A DNA stretch of 64,000 nt from Brevibacterium sp. UCMA 11754 (GCF_021532275.1 NZ_JACBOT010000031.1:372001-436000), one strand, 5' to 3'; counted from the first letter of the stretch, positions 7,309 through 16,583 are shown. Numbers and translations: made by a program. Notes: generated by a model not told the origin, from the letters alone.

Positions 7309-10300
7309 TCAGCGCAAGTCATCCGTGCGCGGCTCGATATCGGCTGCGCTCGGACGCTCCTTCTCAACACCCAACTCACTTGAAGCAGCCTCCTGCACAC
7401 CACCGGTGGGCTCGGAGAACTCAGGCGGATTCCCCTGCGTGCCGTCCGGCGCACTCTGCCCGTCAGAGCTCGGTACTTGGTCAGAGCTCGGTACTTGGTC
7501 AGAGCTGGGCACCTGGTCATTGCTCGCGGTCTCGATCAGTCCCGCCTGACGCAGTTCATCGGCCCTGATCTTGCCCGTGTCGAAGGTGGGAACGACCTCG
7601 TCCTCCATCGGACTGTGCTGTGCTGATTCGGGAACCACCACCTCGGCGCCGGTGACTCGTTTGGCCTGTGCATGCCGTTGCCGGTAGCGGTCCACGGCCG
7701 CCTGCAGCTGGGAGTCTCCACGGCCGGAATTGCCCTTCTGTGCCAACGCCGTTCGGAGCAGATCCTTGATCTCACCGTCACCACGGACGACTGCATCGGA
7801 CTGGACCCAGTCGATCATTGCATCGAGGCCCGAGCCCGAGTACTTGTGCATGGGCAGGCCCGGCACCAGTTTGGGCCGGCTGCCGGTGCGGCCCACGACG
7901 ACCGAGGCCGCACGAGCCGCATTGAGGACAGCCTGCGGGCTCATCTTCTCGACCGTGGACTTCCAGGCTTCGAAGATCTTCTCGGTCTCGGACTGCGGAT
8001 CGACGAACGCGTCGGTGGACCACATGCGCACGAACTTCCATCCGCGACGGGCCAGCTGCTCGGGCACGACGCGGTCACGCTGACGCAGACTGCGGACCGA
8101 TGCGTATTCGGGTCCGTCTCCGGCGACGGCGATGATCATTCCATGCTCGTCCTCAGTCGAGTTCGCCACGGCCAGATCGATGCCGTTGTAATGTTCGTGA
8201 GCGACCACGCCAAGCTGCAGCAGACGATCGGCGATGTCGTTGAAGAGCGGGTCGTAGATCTCGCCGTGTGGGCCCGGCTGCTTGATGCCGCCGCCTGCCA
8301 GTTCGTCGAGCAGTCGTGGCAGCAGCGCCGCTCCCCCGCTGAGCCTGTTCGTATCGAAGTCATCGGATTCGATGCTGGAGACCACGGTGAGACGTTTGCG
8401 CGCCCGGGTCATCGTAGCCGCGAGGATCCGCTCGCCGTCGGGACCTGACAGTGCACCGAAGTCGTGGATGACACGACCGTGAACTGTCCGACCGAAGCCG
8501 AGGGTGAAGATCACCGCATCGCGGGACATGCCCTGTACGCGTTCGGCATCGGTGACCACAAATGGTTCCTTGCTCGAATCGTTGAAGAACGCCGCAACAT
8601 AGGGCAGGTCCTTCATGGCCCGAGAGATCGCGGTGGCAACGCGCTGAGCGTGATGAGCAGTGAGCGCGACGACGGCCAGGGATTCACGCGAACGGTTCCG
8701 AGCGTGCCTGAGCACGAGCTCGACGACCCGCTTGACCTCGGCGTCAGGGCTCTCGACACGACCGGTGCCGATGTCCGTCGGCCCCCTTCCGTCGGCGACG
8801 TAGGAGAACTCGAGCCCGGTGCCCTCGCCCGTGTGCGCGGTCGGCATCGTCGTGATCGTCGAATCGTAGAAGTGCCGGTTCGCCAGATCGATGAGTCCGA
8901 CCGGTGACTGTCGGTAGGAATTCGACAGTTTCATTCGGGGCAGGAATTCGCCGAGGCGCTCCTGCACTGAGCTCGGATGGTTCCCATCGTCCATCCCCCA
9001 GCGATCGACCGCGATCGTGAAGGGACGGGGACCAAGCAGTCTGGAGTCGCCCAATGAGATGACCTGACGGGCCCGAGTGATGGCGGGGACCACGTCGGGG
9101 ACCGAGAGACGTCCCGCATCGGCGATGACCACAGCGTCGAAGAGCGGCAGTGCTGAGAAGAGTTCGGGCACCGTGTACGGGCTAGCCATCCAGACCGGGG
9201 CAAGCGTCGTCAGGAGCTCGGGAGCCCTCGTCGACATGGTCTGCACGGAGGTGTGCGGGGAGAGCAGCTCCTGCTTGATGACTCCAGCGGAGATCGGGTC
9301 GTTGTCGATGCCCCGCTTCCACCCCTGAGCATGGTTGTACCGCAGTCGGCTCGCACCTGCTGCGACGAAGGCACGGTCATTTTCGCGGAAGCCTTCGGCC
9401 ACCTGATGCAGCGCGGCACCGTCGTGACGACCCACCTGGGGATCTTCGCTGGCCATCCTCTGCAGAACCGACGCCCAGTAGGCCAGGTCGAACTCCGGCC
9501 CGACAAGCGTGGTGTCGACCTTGCGGCGACGCAGGTCAGTGAGCAGATCAGACAGGCCCTCGTCGGTCAGTTCGCGCTGGATGCGGGACCGTTCCGGAAG
9601 TTCACCGAGGTTCTCAGAATCACGGCCCATGGCTTCGGTCCGCGCCTGCAGCTCTTCGATGAGCATCGATCCCAGATCGCCGCCATCAGGAGTGGTCTCC
9701 AGAATAGGTGCGATCTTGGCAACGTCGGCCTCAACACCTTGAAGGATCTCATCAGCATCGAGGACGCCGCGAGGAATCTGTGGACGACCGTCATGCCCTG
9801 CGAGGTCCTGGAGCACGATGCGCTGGGACCGGACGTCGATCAGCGCCGAATGCAGGTCTGTCACCTCGGCGCCGGGACGGAGGAATTCGTTCGCGGACTT
9901 CTTTTGGCGCTTGCGCTGAAGCATGCCCATCTCTACCCCGACCTCGGAACGGTATTCTGCGGTTCCGGTCGCGGCGATGAGATCGTCGAGTCGATGATCG
10001 TAGATGTCAGGGGCGAAGCTGTCGAGGGTCGCGCGCACACGCAGCAGCACCTTGATCGCGCGTGACCAGTCATTGAGATTGCGGCGGGGATTCAGTTTGG
10101 CTTTGGACAGGACCGGCTCGACGGCCTTGACCAGATCAGGGATGGTCCGGCCCAGTCGCTCGGCGACGGTTCGTGCGGCTTCGGCTTCTTCGACCGATTT
10201 CAGGTCCGCGCCGAACCAGACCGTGTCCTCGACGTCGAGAGTGAAGGCACCCAACGATGCCAGCTCGCTGAGCTTTCCACGCAGGGCGTTGCGACGGTCA

Positions 10301-12063
10301 TCGCTGGCCTCGAGGATATCTTCACCGAACCGGACTGGAGTCTGGGGAGAATCGTCGCCGGATGTCAGCTCCGCCAGGTGCTGCATGGTCTCGTAGACGG
10401 ATACGTCCCAGGGCTCACGCCGACGATGCAGTGACGAGACATGTTCGTTCAGTGTCTCGCGCTGTTCGTTGAGTTCATTGAGCAGCCCGCTCAGATCGGG
10501 GCGCTCGGCCTTCTCAGCCGATCCGATGAGGCCGATGAGCTGATTTCTGATCTCGCCGGAGCCCTGGCGGGTGTCCACGGCGAATTCTGAGAGCCCGACT
10601 TCGCCGAGGCGGGAGGAGAAGTCGTCGAGTGCGTCGGCGGTCTGCGCCAGGAAAAGAACGCTCTTTCCTGTGTGGGCAAGTGTTGTGGCCACCGCGACTG
10701 CGACCTGGGTGGCCCCGGTCCCCGGTGGGGTGTCGACGACGACAGACTGCCCGGAGACTGCGGCGTCGACGACGGCCTGCTGGTCGCCATCGACATCGAT
10801 GACGAGGAACTCTTCCTGTGGTTTGCGATCAGGGAGAGGGGTGACAGGTTCCTTGAGTGCGGCCGGAACGACATCATCATCGGATTCGACAGCGTCCGAG
10901 TCCGCGAAGCTGTCGACGTCCGTCTCAGATTCTGTGTTCTGGGGTTCGGCGGTAGCTGCCGCTGAATCATCTGCCTTCGAGCCCGCCGACGTTGAGTCTG
11001 TCGCAGCGGTCTCGCCGATGCCGTGGTCCGACTGCGCGCGCTCATCACGCTCAGTGCTACCTGCCTCGGTGTCCTTGGTTGAGGTGTCCTTGGCTGCCGT
11101 GGTCCCACTTGCGGTGCTGGCCGAAGTGGACTCCCGTGAGCCTTCGACTGGGGCCTTCGCACCCCCGGGCAGAGACCCGTCTGTGATCGGCACCGTCGGC
11201 TGAGAGAACTCATCCTCGTCGCCAGCGGCTTCGTCCGAGGCAGAGGTGTGCTGTTCGTCGGCGCTCGGTGAGGCTTCCTGACGCGGCTCCTGCTGCGCTT
11301 CCTGCCGAGGAGCCGGAACGTAGGACGGGCCGCCGAGCGCCCCTCGCACGTCCTCGTCGCCTGCGAGGGCGCGGAGGATCGGGTGCTGAGTGGGCAGGTA
11401 GTCCGTGGTGAACGGGCTCGCAATGTTCGCGAATGTCGACACCACGAAACGGTGGTTGATGCGCAGCCCGGGCACTGACTGCGCGAGGTCACGGAGGCGA
11501 TCGAGGGCCGGCCCTGGGTCGAAGCCGTGCGGACCTCCGGTGGCGTCAACCCATTCGTCGACGGGAACGTCCAGGTCGTAGGTCTCGGCCAGGTGCTGAA
11601 CCAAGGCAGGGTTGATCATGATTCCGTCGCCCAACACGATCTCGAAGTCCTCGACGCGGGAGCCGCGGGGAACGAGAGTGACATGGCGCATCACTACGGG
11701 GGCGTTGAACTTGTACTTGGAATCCTTTTCGGTCCACGAGGCAAAGCCGATCGCCAGGTGTGCCGTCTGAATTCCGCGTTCGTTGTCTAGCTGCTCGGCC
11801 TTCGACCGGATCGTCTTCGCTCGACGGCGTGCGTCAGCGAGGACCTCATGGTCGCGGACCAGGCTGGAGAGTCGGGTGGCCCGACCGGCCAGAAGCTGGG
11901 CTAGGCCAGACGGGTGCGCTCCGGAGAGATCGATGCTGCCATCACGCGAATCCCGGAAATGGAGCATGGTGTCGCGACCGCCCAGATGGGCAGCCTGCTG
12001 TTTCCACTCGGCGAAGACATCGTCGAGTTCCGGGAACTGATCGTCAACAACGGAATCTGGCAC
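7309..12063 (-). CDS. giant DUF4011/SF1 helicase-like protein with degenerate catalytic motifs
   Basis: A 1584-residue protein. Residues 1-245 fit a DUF4011-type N-terminal domain (EWKQQAAHLGGRDTMLHF). About 245-405 is acidic and disordered. The rest has the layout of a superfamily I DNA/RNA helicase of the AAA_11/AAA_12 type with a C-terminal restriction-endonuclease-like domain. The P-loop reads DTPPGTGATQ, with Ala where Lys is expected. The Walker B region reads VVIADAGRLSV instead of the usual DEA(S/G)Q, and the nuclease core reads IIAVAGDG where an acidic residue is expected before the DG. Later helicase motifs are better kept (SNSYRQSP, AERVQGMSRDAVIFTLGFG, MTRARKRL). The tail contains three SSDQVP repeats. 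The start GTG 12063 has TAGGGT six bases upstream. It may be a non-enzymatic nucleic-acid-binding or scaffolding relative of these helicases. Confidence 0.85.
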   Translation of the reverse strand: MPDSVVDDQFPELDDVFAEWKQQAAHLGGRDTMLHFRDSRDGSIDLSGAHPSGLAQLLAGRATRLSSLVRDHEVLADARRRAKTIRSKAEQLDNERGIQTAHLAIGFASWTEKDSKYKFNAPVVMRHVTLVPRGSRVEDFEIVLGDGIMINPALVQHLAETYDLDVPVDEWVDATGGPHGFDPGPALDRLRDLAQSVPGLRINHRFVVSTFANIASPFTTDYLPTQHPILRALAGDEDVRGALGGPSYVPAPRQEAQQEPRQEASPSADEQHTSASDEAAGDEDEFSQPTVPITDGSLPGGAKAPVEGSRESTSASTASGTTAAKDTSTKDTEAGSTERDERAQSDHGIGETAATDSTSAGSKADDSAAATAEPQNTESETDVDSFADSDAVESDDDVVPAALKEPVTPLPDRKPQEEFLVIDVDGDQQAVVDAAVSGQSVVVDTPPGTGATQVAVAVATTLAHTGKSVLFLAQTADALDDFSSRLGEVGLSEFAVDTRQGSGEIRNQLIGLIGSAEKAERPDLSGLLNELNEQRETLNEHVSSLHRRREPWDVSVYETMQHLAELTSGDDSPQTPVRFGEDILEASDDRRNALRGKLSELASLGAFTLDVEDTVWFGADLKSVEEAEAARTVAERLGRTIPDLVKAVEPVLSKAKLNPRRNLNDWSRAIKVLLRVRATLDSFAPDIYDHRLDDLIAATGTAEYRSEVGVEMGMLQRKRQKKSANEFLRPGAEVTDLHSALIDVRSQRIVLQDLAGHDGRPQIPRGVLDADEILQGVEADVAKIAPILETTPDGGDLGSMLIEELQARTEAMGRDSENLGELPERSRIQRELTDEGLSDLLTDLRRRKVDTTLVGPEFDLAYWASVLQRMASEDPQVGRHDGAALHQVAEGFRENDRAFVAAGASRLRYNHAQGWKRGIDNDPISAGVIKQELLSPHTSVQTMSTRAPELLTTLAPVWMASPYTVPELFSALPLFDAVVIADAGRLSVPDVVPAITRARQVISLGDSRLLGPRPFTIAVDRWGMDDGNHPSSVQERLGEFLPRMKLSNSYRQSPVGLIDLANRHFYDSTITTMPTAHTGEGTGLEFSYVADGRGPTDIGTGRVESPDAEVKRVVELVLRHARNRSRESLAVVALTAHHAQRVATAISRAMKDLPYVAAFFNDSSKEPFVVTDAERVQGMSRDAVIFTLGFGRTVHGRVIHDFGALSGPDGERILAATMTRARKRLTVVSSIESDDFDTNRLSGGAALLPRLLDELAGGGIKQPGPHGEIYDPLFNDIADRLLQLGVVAHEHYNGIDLAVANSTEDEHGMIIAVAGDGPEYASVRSLRQRDRVVPEQLARRGWKFVRMWSTDAFVDPQSETEKIFEAWKSTVEKMSPQAVLNAARAASVVVGRTGSRPKLVPGLPMHKYSGSGLDAMIDWVQSDAVVRGDGEIKDLLRTALAQKGNSGRGDSQLQAAVDRYRQRHAQAKRVTGAEVVVPESAQHSPMEDEVVPTFDTGKIRADELRQAGLIETASNDQVPSSDQVPSSDQVPSSDGQSAPDGTQGNPPEFSEPTGGVQEAASSELGVEKERPSAADIEPRTDDLR
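7463..7516. repeat. 18-bp in-frame tandem repeat
   Basis: Three units (7463-7480, 7481-7498, 7499-7516) near the 3' end of the helicase-like gene encode SSDQVP on the minus strand. The first two are identical and the third has two base changes. The unit is in frame, so slippage would change only tail length. Confidence 0.85.
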
Positions 12064-12069
12064 AATTCG

Positions 12070-12075
12070 ACCCTA
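12070..12075 (-). promoter_or_regulatory. -10 box TAGGGT, leaderless start of helicase-like gene
   Basis: TAGGGT on the minus strand ends six bases before the GTG at 12063, the same box and spacing as at 2385-2390. No ribosome binding site is visible between the two. Confidence 0.55.
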
Positions 12076-12135
12076 ACGAGAAATTTCACATAATAGGTGC
12101 GGGCACACCGTGAAACATCCAGGTTTCTTCTACGC

Positions 12136-12141
12136 TACACT
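12136..12141 (+). promoter_or_regulatory. -10 box TACACT of tRNA-Arg
   Basis: TACACT lies about 30 bases upstream of the mature tRNA 5' end and is the best -10 match in the gap. The -35 is weak. Confidence 0.35.
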
Positions 12142-12170
12142 GGGTGGTCGTGGTCGAAGAAGGCCACATC

Positions 12171-12246
12171 GCCCCCGTAGCTCAGGGGATAGAGCACCGC
12201 TCTCCTAAAGCGGGTGCCGGCAGTTCGAATCTGCCCGGGGGCGCCA
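12171..12246 (+). tRNA. tRNA-Arg (anticodon CCT)
   Basis: A 76-base tRNA folds completely: acceptor stem GCCCCCG pairs with CGGGGGC, D arm GCTCAGGGGATAGAGC, anticodon stem CCGCT/AGCGG with loop CTCCTAA (anticodon at 12204-12206, CCT, reading AGG), T arm GGCAG-TTCGAAT-CTGCC, discriminator G and encoded CCA. tRNA genes are common integration sites, but I find no second copy of its 3' end in the window. Confidence 0.97.
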
Positions 12247-12618
12247 TCACAACTGCGGATCAGATCCGTTCTCGGCTCCACATCTCCTTTCGACCGCTCC
12301 ACATTGCGCACCCGCACTCAGCTCATCACCCAGCTTGCCTGGGCCCGCCGCAGCAGTCGCCCTGGCCTCATCGGCGCCTGGAATCCGACGATACAGCGAT
12401 GCCCGCGTGCGCCGTCGTACCTCCGAGTACACCCCAGACCCTCGGCGACGATGGGCGCCAACACCCGAACGGCGAGATCAACAGCAACTCAACAAGACAA
12501 TAATCCTTGCTGCCTCTAAACTATCCAGGTGGGAGCGAGCAACGGCAACCTGCCTTGCGACCAACCACGCGGAGTCGAAGGCCGACACCTCGTGGCGCAC
12601 CCCAGGAAGGACCAGAAT
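12247..12618. other. 372-bp gap between tRNA-Arg and surface-protein gene
   Basis: I see no convincing gene. Several frames are open but have no start signals or recognisable product. TAAACT near 12515 is a possible -10 box for the surface-protein gene. The gap ends with AGGAAGG, the ribosome binding site of that gene. Confidence 0.5.
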
Positions 12619-14145
12619 ATGCGGCACCTCCGCAGACGACTCCCCGTAGTCGGCACAACGATTGCACTGATCGCCGGGAGCACCCTCCTATCGTCTCCGG
12701 CAATGGCCGCGCCCGAACTCGGCCCCCAGCTCAGCGCATACGAGGGCGAACCTGATTTCACCGGTGTCACCACAAACCCAGAGACTGACAACCAGGGCGG
12801 CGTCGACAACGCCACCATGTACGGCGCCTACATTCCCTCGTCAGGTGTCCTCTCCGGCAGTCGTGTCTGGTGCATCGACCGGGGCCTGACCCAGCCTATG
12901 GGCAATGGCTACGACGAAGGCGGCAGATCATCTGTCGAAGCCCCCGAGCTGGCCTACATCCTCGCGAAATGGGACGAACCCCGCGACGATCAAGCCGATC
13001 AGATGGCTCATGACATGGCCATCGGCGAGCACGTGCACAGCTCTGATGAAATCGACCACCGCGACATTCTCGATGACCGCAGCCTGCAAGAGGTCACCGA
13101 TGGAATCGGGTGGAACGAGGACTCTCAGAACCTCAAGGACATCGGTGCAGACGCGTTCTACGATGACGTACTTCCCAAGGCCTACGACCTCTCGGCAGTC
13201 ATGGGCGACGAAGCCGCGAAGTATGCCGGAGACGGCACCTATAAGGCCGAGGTCGCCATTGACGAGGACTCATCGGCTGCGGTTGTCTCGCTGGTCAACT
13301 CCGAGGGCGTCAGCGTTCCCGGATTCGACGGTGAGCTCACTGTCGACGGCGCCAAGCCTGAGACGACGGAGATCACGTCCGGCGAATCATCAGTCGAGGT
13401 GCCCCTCGAGTTCGCCGACGAAGTTCCCGATATCTCTGTATCAGTGACCTTCTCGGGTTTGCCGACCGGTTCGGTGACCCAGTGGAATCCCAAGGACTTC
13501 GACGCCGATGATTATGATCGCGCGAGCCTGCAAGCTGTCGTTGAGGGGCAGGAGACAACGGCTCAGGCATCGGATTCCTACCAGGGCCTCTACACCCCGA
13601 AGGTGTCTTCCCAGGTCTCGGTCACCGAGATCACTGAGCTCCCGGCCAAGGTCACCGACAAGGTTCGCCTGGACCACTGCGCACCGGGTGAAGACATCGA
13701 AGATGCCAAGGTCGAGGTGTATGCCGAAGAGGGAACCATCACTCAGTCCGAGACCGTCCCCGAGGACGCGGAGCTGCTGGAAACCTTCACTCCCGATGTC
13801 ACCTGCGATGAAGACGGTACCGTCGACTTCGAGACGGACGAGCTCGCACTCGATGCCGACTTCGTCAAGCCCGGCGAGGAGAAGTCGGTGACATTCGTGG
13901 CCTCGGCTCCTGCCTCCGAATCAAACGAAGCCTTCTCGCATGAATACGGTGTGCCCTCGGAGACCGTGGAAATCGCCGTTCCCGAGGCTGATAAGCCAGA
14001 CGACAACCCGGTCGTGAAGACCGGTGCGTACGTTGACTCGGCCGACGGTGGACCAAACTGGAACCTCGTCGGCGGCATCGGATTGCTGACCGTGGCCGGA
14101 GGGCTCATCTTCGGAGCACTTCGCCGTCACAAGACGGGCAGCTGA
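12619..14145 (+). CDS. surface protein with TQXA/thioester-like domain and C-terminal anchor
   Basis: A 508-residue exported protein. It has a signal peptide (basic start, hydrophobic core, cleavage after AMA at about residue 30). An N-terminal domain resembles TQXA/thioester adhesion domains, with Cys85 in RVWCIDRGL and Gln128 in QADQMAHDMA as the possible thioester pair. Beta-rich stalk domains follow. The C-terminus reads NPVVKTG at about 463-469, then a transmembrane helix (about 483-502) and a basic RRHK tail. This is the layout of a sortase substrate, but the pentapeptide is VVKTG rather than LPXTG. A sortase gene lies 66 bp downstream. ATG 12619 is chosen for its AGGAAGG site and the signal peptide that follows. 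The domain assignment is moderate; secretion and the anchor are clear. Confidence 0.8.
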   Translation: MRHLRRRLPVVGTTIALIAGSTLLSSPAMAAPELGPQLSAYEGEPDFTGVTTNPETDNQGGVDNATMYGAYIPSSGVLSGSRVWCIDRGLTQPMGNGYDEGGRSSVEAPELAYILAKWDEPRDDQADQMAHDMAIGEHVHSSDEIDHRDILDDRSLQEVTDGIGWNEDSQNLKDIGADAFYDDVLPKAYDLSAVMGDEAAKYAGDGTYKAEVAIDEDSSAAVVSLVNSEGVSVPGFDGELTVDGAKPETTEITSGESSVEVPLEFADEVPDISVSVTFSGLPTGSVTQWNPKDFDADDYDRASLQAVVEGQETTAQASDSYQGLYTPKVSSQVSVTEITELPAKVTDKVRLDHCAPGEDIEDAKVEVYAEEGTITQSETVPEDAELLETFTPDVTCDEDGTVDFETDELALDADFVKPGEEKSVTFVASAPASESNEAFSHEYGVPSETVEIAVPEADKPDDNPVVKTGAYVDSADGGPNWNLVGGIGLLTVAGGLIFGALRRHKTGS

Positions 14146-14165
14146 CGCTTCAGTCATGACTCGGT

Positions 14166-14190
14166 GGCGGCCACTGCTCCGGTGGCCGCC
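14166..14190 (+). other. hairpin between surface protein and sortase genes
   Basis: A perfect 9-bp stem (GGCGGCCAC / GTGGCCGCC) with a 7-base loop follows the surface-protein stop by 20 bases and is not followed by a T run. It probably attenuates or stabilises the upstream message so that the substrate is made in excess of the sortase. Confidence 0.6.
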
Positions 14191-14211
14191 GCCGACATAT
14201 GAAAGGAAACC

Positions 14212-14832
14212 ATGTCGGCACGAATTTTTCGTGACTGGTGGTCCGTCCCCGTCGCAGTTGTCATCATTGCGCTCATCTGCGCAGGTGCATGGATGCTCAC
14301 TCAGGGCCTCACCGATGAACAGAACACCGCCGAAAGCAACGCCAACGTACGGCTGGAGGAGCCCCCAAGCAAGTCCGAGGTCCAGGACATGCAGATCGAA
14401 GCCCTCGACGGGGATTTCCAAGTCCCCTCTGTAGGACTTGATACCGGGCTGGAAACCATGTCCGAGGTCAACGGCACAATCAATCCCCCAGGGCTGCGCA
14501 ACGGCTATGTAGTGCGCAACCACGGCACCCCCGACCATCCCGAACGCGGCACGACCTTTGTCGCCATTCACTCGGTGCAAGGCAGCAATGCTCCGGGAAA
14601 CAAACTCATCGATGTCGATGCGGGAGAGCCGACTGTTGAAAAGGGTGAGTCGATCACTCTCCAAGACCATAGTTACACGGTGACCGACTCCTACACTGTG
14701 TCCAAGAACGACATCTCCGGTGATGATCGTGTGTGGGCCGATGAACCCGGCCGACTCGTCATCCTCACGTGCCTGCAGCGCAGCTCCGGTCGGTCAGCCG
14801 ACAACGTCGTCATCGAGGCTATCGCCGACTGA
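14212..14832 (+). CDS. sortase
   Basis: A 206-residue sortase: a short cytoplasmic start, one transmembrane helix (about residues 12-30), then a sortase fold. Catalytic residues are visible as the His in TTFVAIHSVQG, the Cys in LVILTCLQR and an Arg soon after it (SSGRSADNVV). Sortases cleave a C-terminal sorting motif and join the protein to the cell wall or to pilin subunits. The class is unclear to me; the VAIHS context differs from the GH(S/T) of class A. It has a good ribosome binding site (GAAAGGAAA) and follows its probable substrate directly. Confidence 0.85.
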   Translation: MSARIFRDWWSVPVAVVIIALICAGAWMLTQGLTDEQNTAESNANVRLEEPPSKSEVQDMQIEALDGDFQVPSVGLDTGLETMSEVNGTINPPGLRNGYVVRNHGTPDHPERGTTFVAIHSVQGSNAPGNKLIDVDAGEPTVEKGESITLQDHSYTVTDSYTVSKNDISGDDRVWADEPGRLVILTCLQRSSGRSADNVVIEAIAD

Positions 14833-14877
14833 CCATGACCAGCAGGGTTCCAGAGCCAGGTGCGGTGGGGCCAAGCA

Positions 14878-15942
14878 TCACAGCCCCGGCTCAGGGACCT
14901 CTCCATCGTGGCGACGTTTGTTGAGGTCGCGGGTGACGCGCACGACCATGGTCGGGCACTGCGAGTACGGCAGCACTGACTGTGAGGTCGAGCCAAGGAG
15001 CAGTCCGGCGAAGCCTCCACGACCGCGAGAACCGATGACAAGCACCTCGGCGGTATCAGAAGCTCGAACGAGCACCTCGGCGGGCTGACCGTCGAACAGG
15101 GTCCAGGTGACGTCGAGGTTCGGAAACTCGGCCTGCAGGCGCTGCTTGGCCACAACGAGCTTGTCAGCGCCCTCATTGACCAGTCGCTCGAGATCCGCGG
15201 TGCTCGGCAGCCATTCCGGGCCGATGACCGTCGTGGTGATGACGGCGACGATGTGCAGCGGCGATCCCCGGCGCACGGCCAGTCGAGCGGCCTTCCACAG
15301 CGCCGGAGACTCGGCGCCGAGGGAATCGACGCCGACGACGACCTTGCCGTCGAAACGCAGTCCCTCGATGGCTTCGACATTGGGGTCAGGCTCTTCGACG
15401 ACGATGCCGTCCTGTCGGATGGGCCTTGAGGATGTGGGATGGGCGGTCTTCTCCGCATCGGACTGCCACGAGGTGGGAACGACGACGGTCGGGCAGGCGG
15501 AGTGGGCCGGCAGGGCGCTGGAGACGGTGCCGAGCAGTCGCCCGGCGAATCCGCCGCGACCGCGGGAACCGACGACGGCCAGGCTTCCCGACTTCGATTC
15601 GTCAATGAGGACACCGGCTGCGTCACCGATCTCAATGACTGCTTCGACTGGTACACCGGCGGACTTCACCTCGGCGGCGGCTTCCTTGAGTGTGTTCGTC
15701 ACCGCCGCCCGGATCGAAGTGTCGTCGATCGGAACATAGGAGACATCGATCGCGGCCGCAGCTACGCTCGGGATCGTGTAGGCACCGACCAGGCGGATCG
15801 GCTTGTCCAGGGATTTCGCTTCCTGGATTGCCCACGCCAGAGCATTGCGGCTGGGCGGTGAACCGTCGATGCCGACGACAACGGCTTCGGGCTCCCCAGC
15901 GGGTGTTGCATCGTCGTTCTGGGGTCGGTCTTGCTCATTCAT
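14878..15942 (-). CDS. tandem universal stress protein
   Basis: A 354-residue protein with two UspA domains (about residues 18-160 and 195-345). Each starts with a VVVGIDGS- or VVVGVDSLG-type strand and ends with the ATP-binding signature (GSRGRGGFAGRLLG and GSRGRGGFAGLLLG) followed by a CPT/VVV strand. Tandem ATP-binding Usps of actinobacteria such as Rv2623 act in slow growth, hypoxia and stress survival. It stands alone, and its promoter must lie in the 140 bp before the HNH gene. Confidence 0.93.
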   Translation of the reverse strand: MNEQDRPQNDDATPAGEPEAVVVGIDGSPPSRNALAWAIQEAKSLDKPIRLVGAYTIPSVAAAAIDVSYVPIDDTSIRAAVTNTLKEAAAEVKSAGVPVEAVIEIGDAAGVLIDESKSGSLAVVGSRGRGGFAGRLLGTVSSALPAHSACPTVVVPTSWQSDAEKTAHPTSSRPIRQDGIVVEEPDPNVEAIEGLRFDGKVVVGVDSLGAESPALWKAARLAVRRGSPLHIVAVITTTVIGPEWLPSTADLERLVNEGADKLVVAKQRLQAEFPNLDVTWTLFDGQPAEVLVRASDTAEVLVIGSRGRGGFAGLLLGSTSQSVLPYSQCPTMVVRVTRDLNKRRHDGEVPEPGL

Positions 15943-16082
15943 CGCAAGCTCCTCATCTTGAAGCGAACTTCTCTCGCTTCCACCCTAAATCAGAATCGAT
16001 CGGACACCGGTGCCTATGTCACATCGTTATCCGAATTGAGCCACAGTTCGGACATTGCGGCGACGAGCAGGGACGATGTGTA

Positions 16083-16583
16083 TCAGGCAGCTCTGGAAAG
16101 CTCCAGGAACGGACGCCACTGTTCGACCGGCTTGTCGATCCCGCGCATCCAGAATTGACCGGTTCGCGGCTCCTGAGGGTGGAAACTGAGCTTCCACCCG
16201 ATCTCGGCCAACGATCTGTTGCCCTTGCGGTTGTTGCACTCACGGCAGCAGGCCACGAGGTTCTCCCAACTGTTGACCCCGCCACGCGAGCGTGGAACGA
16301 CATGATCAACCGTCGTCGCAGGCTTTGCGCAGTAGGCACAGCGGTGATTGTCGCGGCGCAGCACACCCCGCCGGGAAAGGGAGACCCGGCGGTCATGAGG
16401 AGGCCTCACATAACGTGTCAGCAGAATGACTGATGGCTGGTCCAGATTCAGATGTTCGGATCTCACCGGAACGTCCTCGGCGGCCAGGACTGTCGCTTTG
16501 CCCGTGAGCACCAGGACCACTGCCCTGGTGAACGGAACGATCGACAGTGGTTCATATCCGGCATTTAGCACGAGAGTCTTCAT
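16083..16583 (-). CDS. HNH endonuclease
   Basis: A 166-residue HNH nuclease of the widespread actinobacterial single-gene type. It starts MKTLVLNAGYEPLSIVPF and ends with a C-terminal HNH core: a zinc knuckle pair (CAYC and CREC), the catalytic VDHVVPRSRGG, and NNRKGNRSLAEIGWKL. The start at 16583 is chosen because GAGGGGCGGG precedes it and the family begins there; the frame is open further upstream without support. The biological substrate is unknown, and no methylase or toxin partner is nearby. Confidence 0.9.
   Translation of the reverse strand: MKTLVLNAGYEPLSIVPFTRAVVLVLTGKATVLAAEDVPVRSEHLNLDQPSVILLTRYVRPPHDRRVSLSRRGVLRRDNHRCAYCAKPATTVDHVVPRSRGGVNSWENLVACCRECNNRKGNRSLAEIGWKLSFHPQEPRTGQFWMRGIDKPVEQWRPFLELSRAA

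Noticed and set aside
12171..12618. Integrated element at tRNA-Arg
   Set aside because: No integrase and no duplicate of the tRNA 3' end was found in the window.
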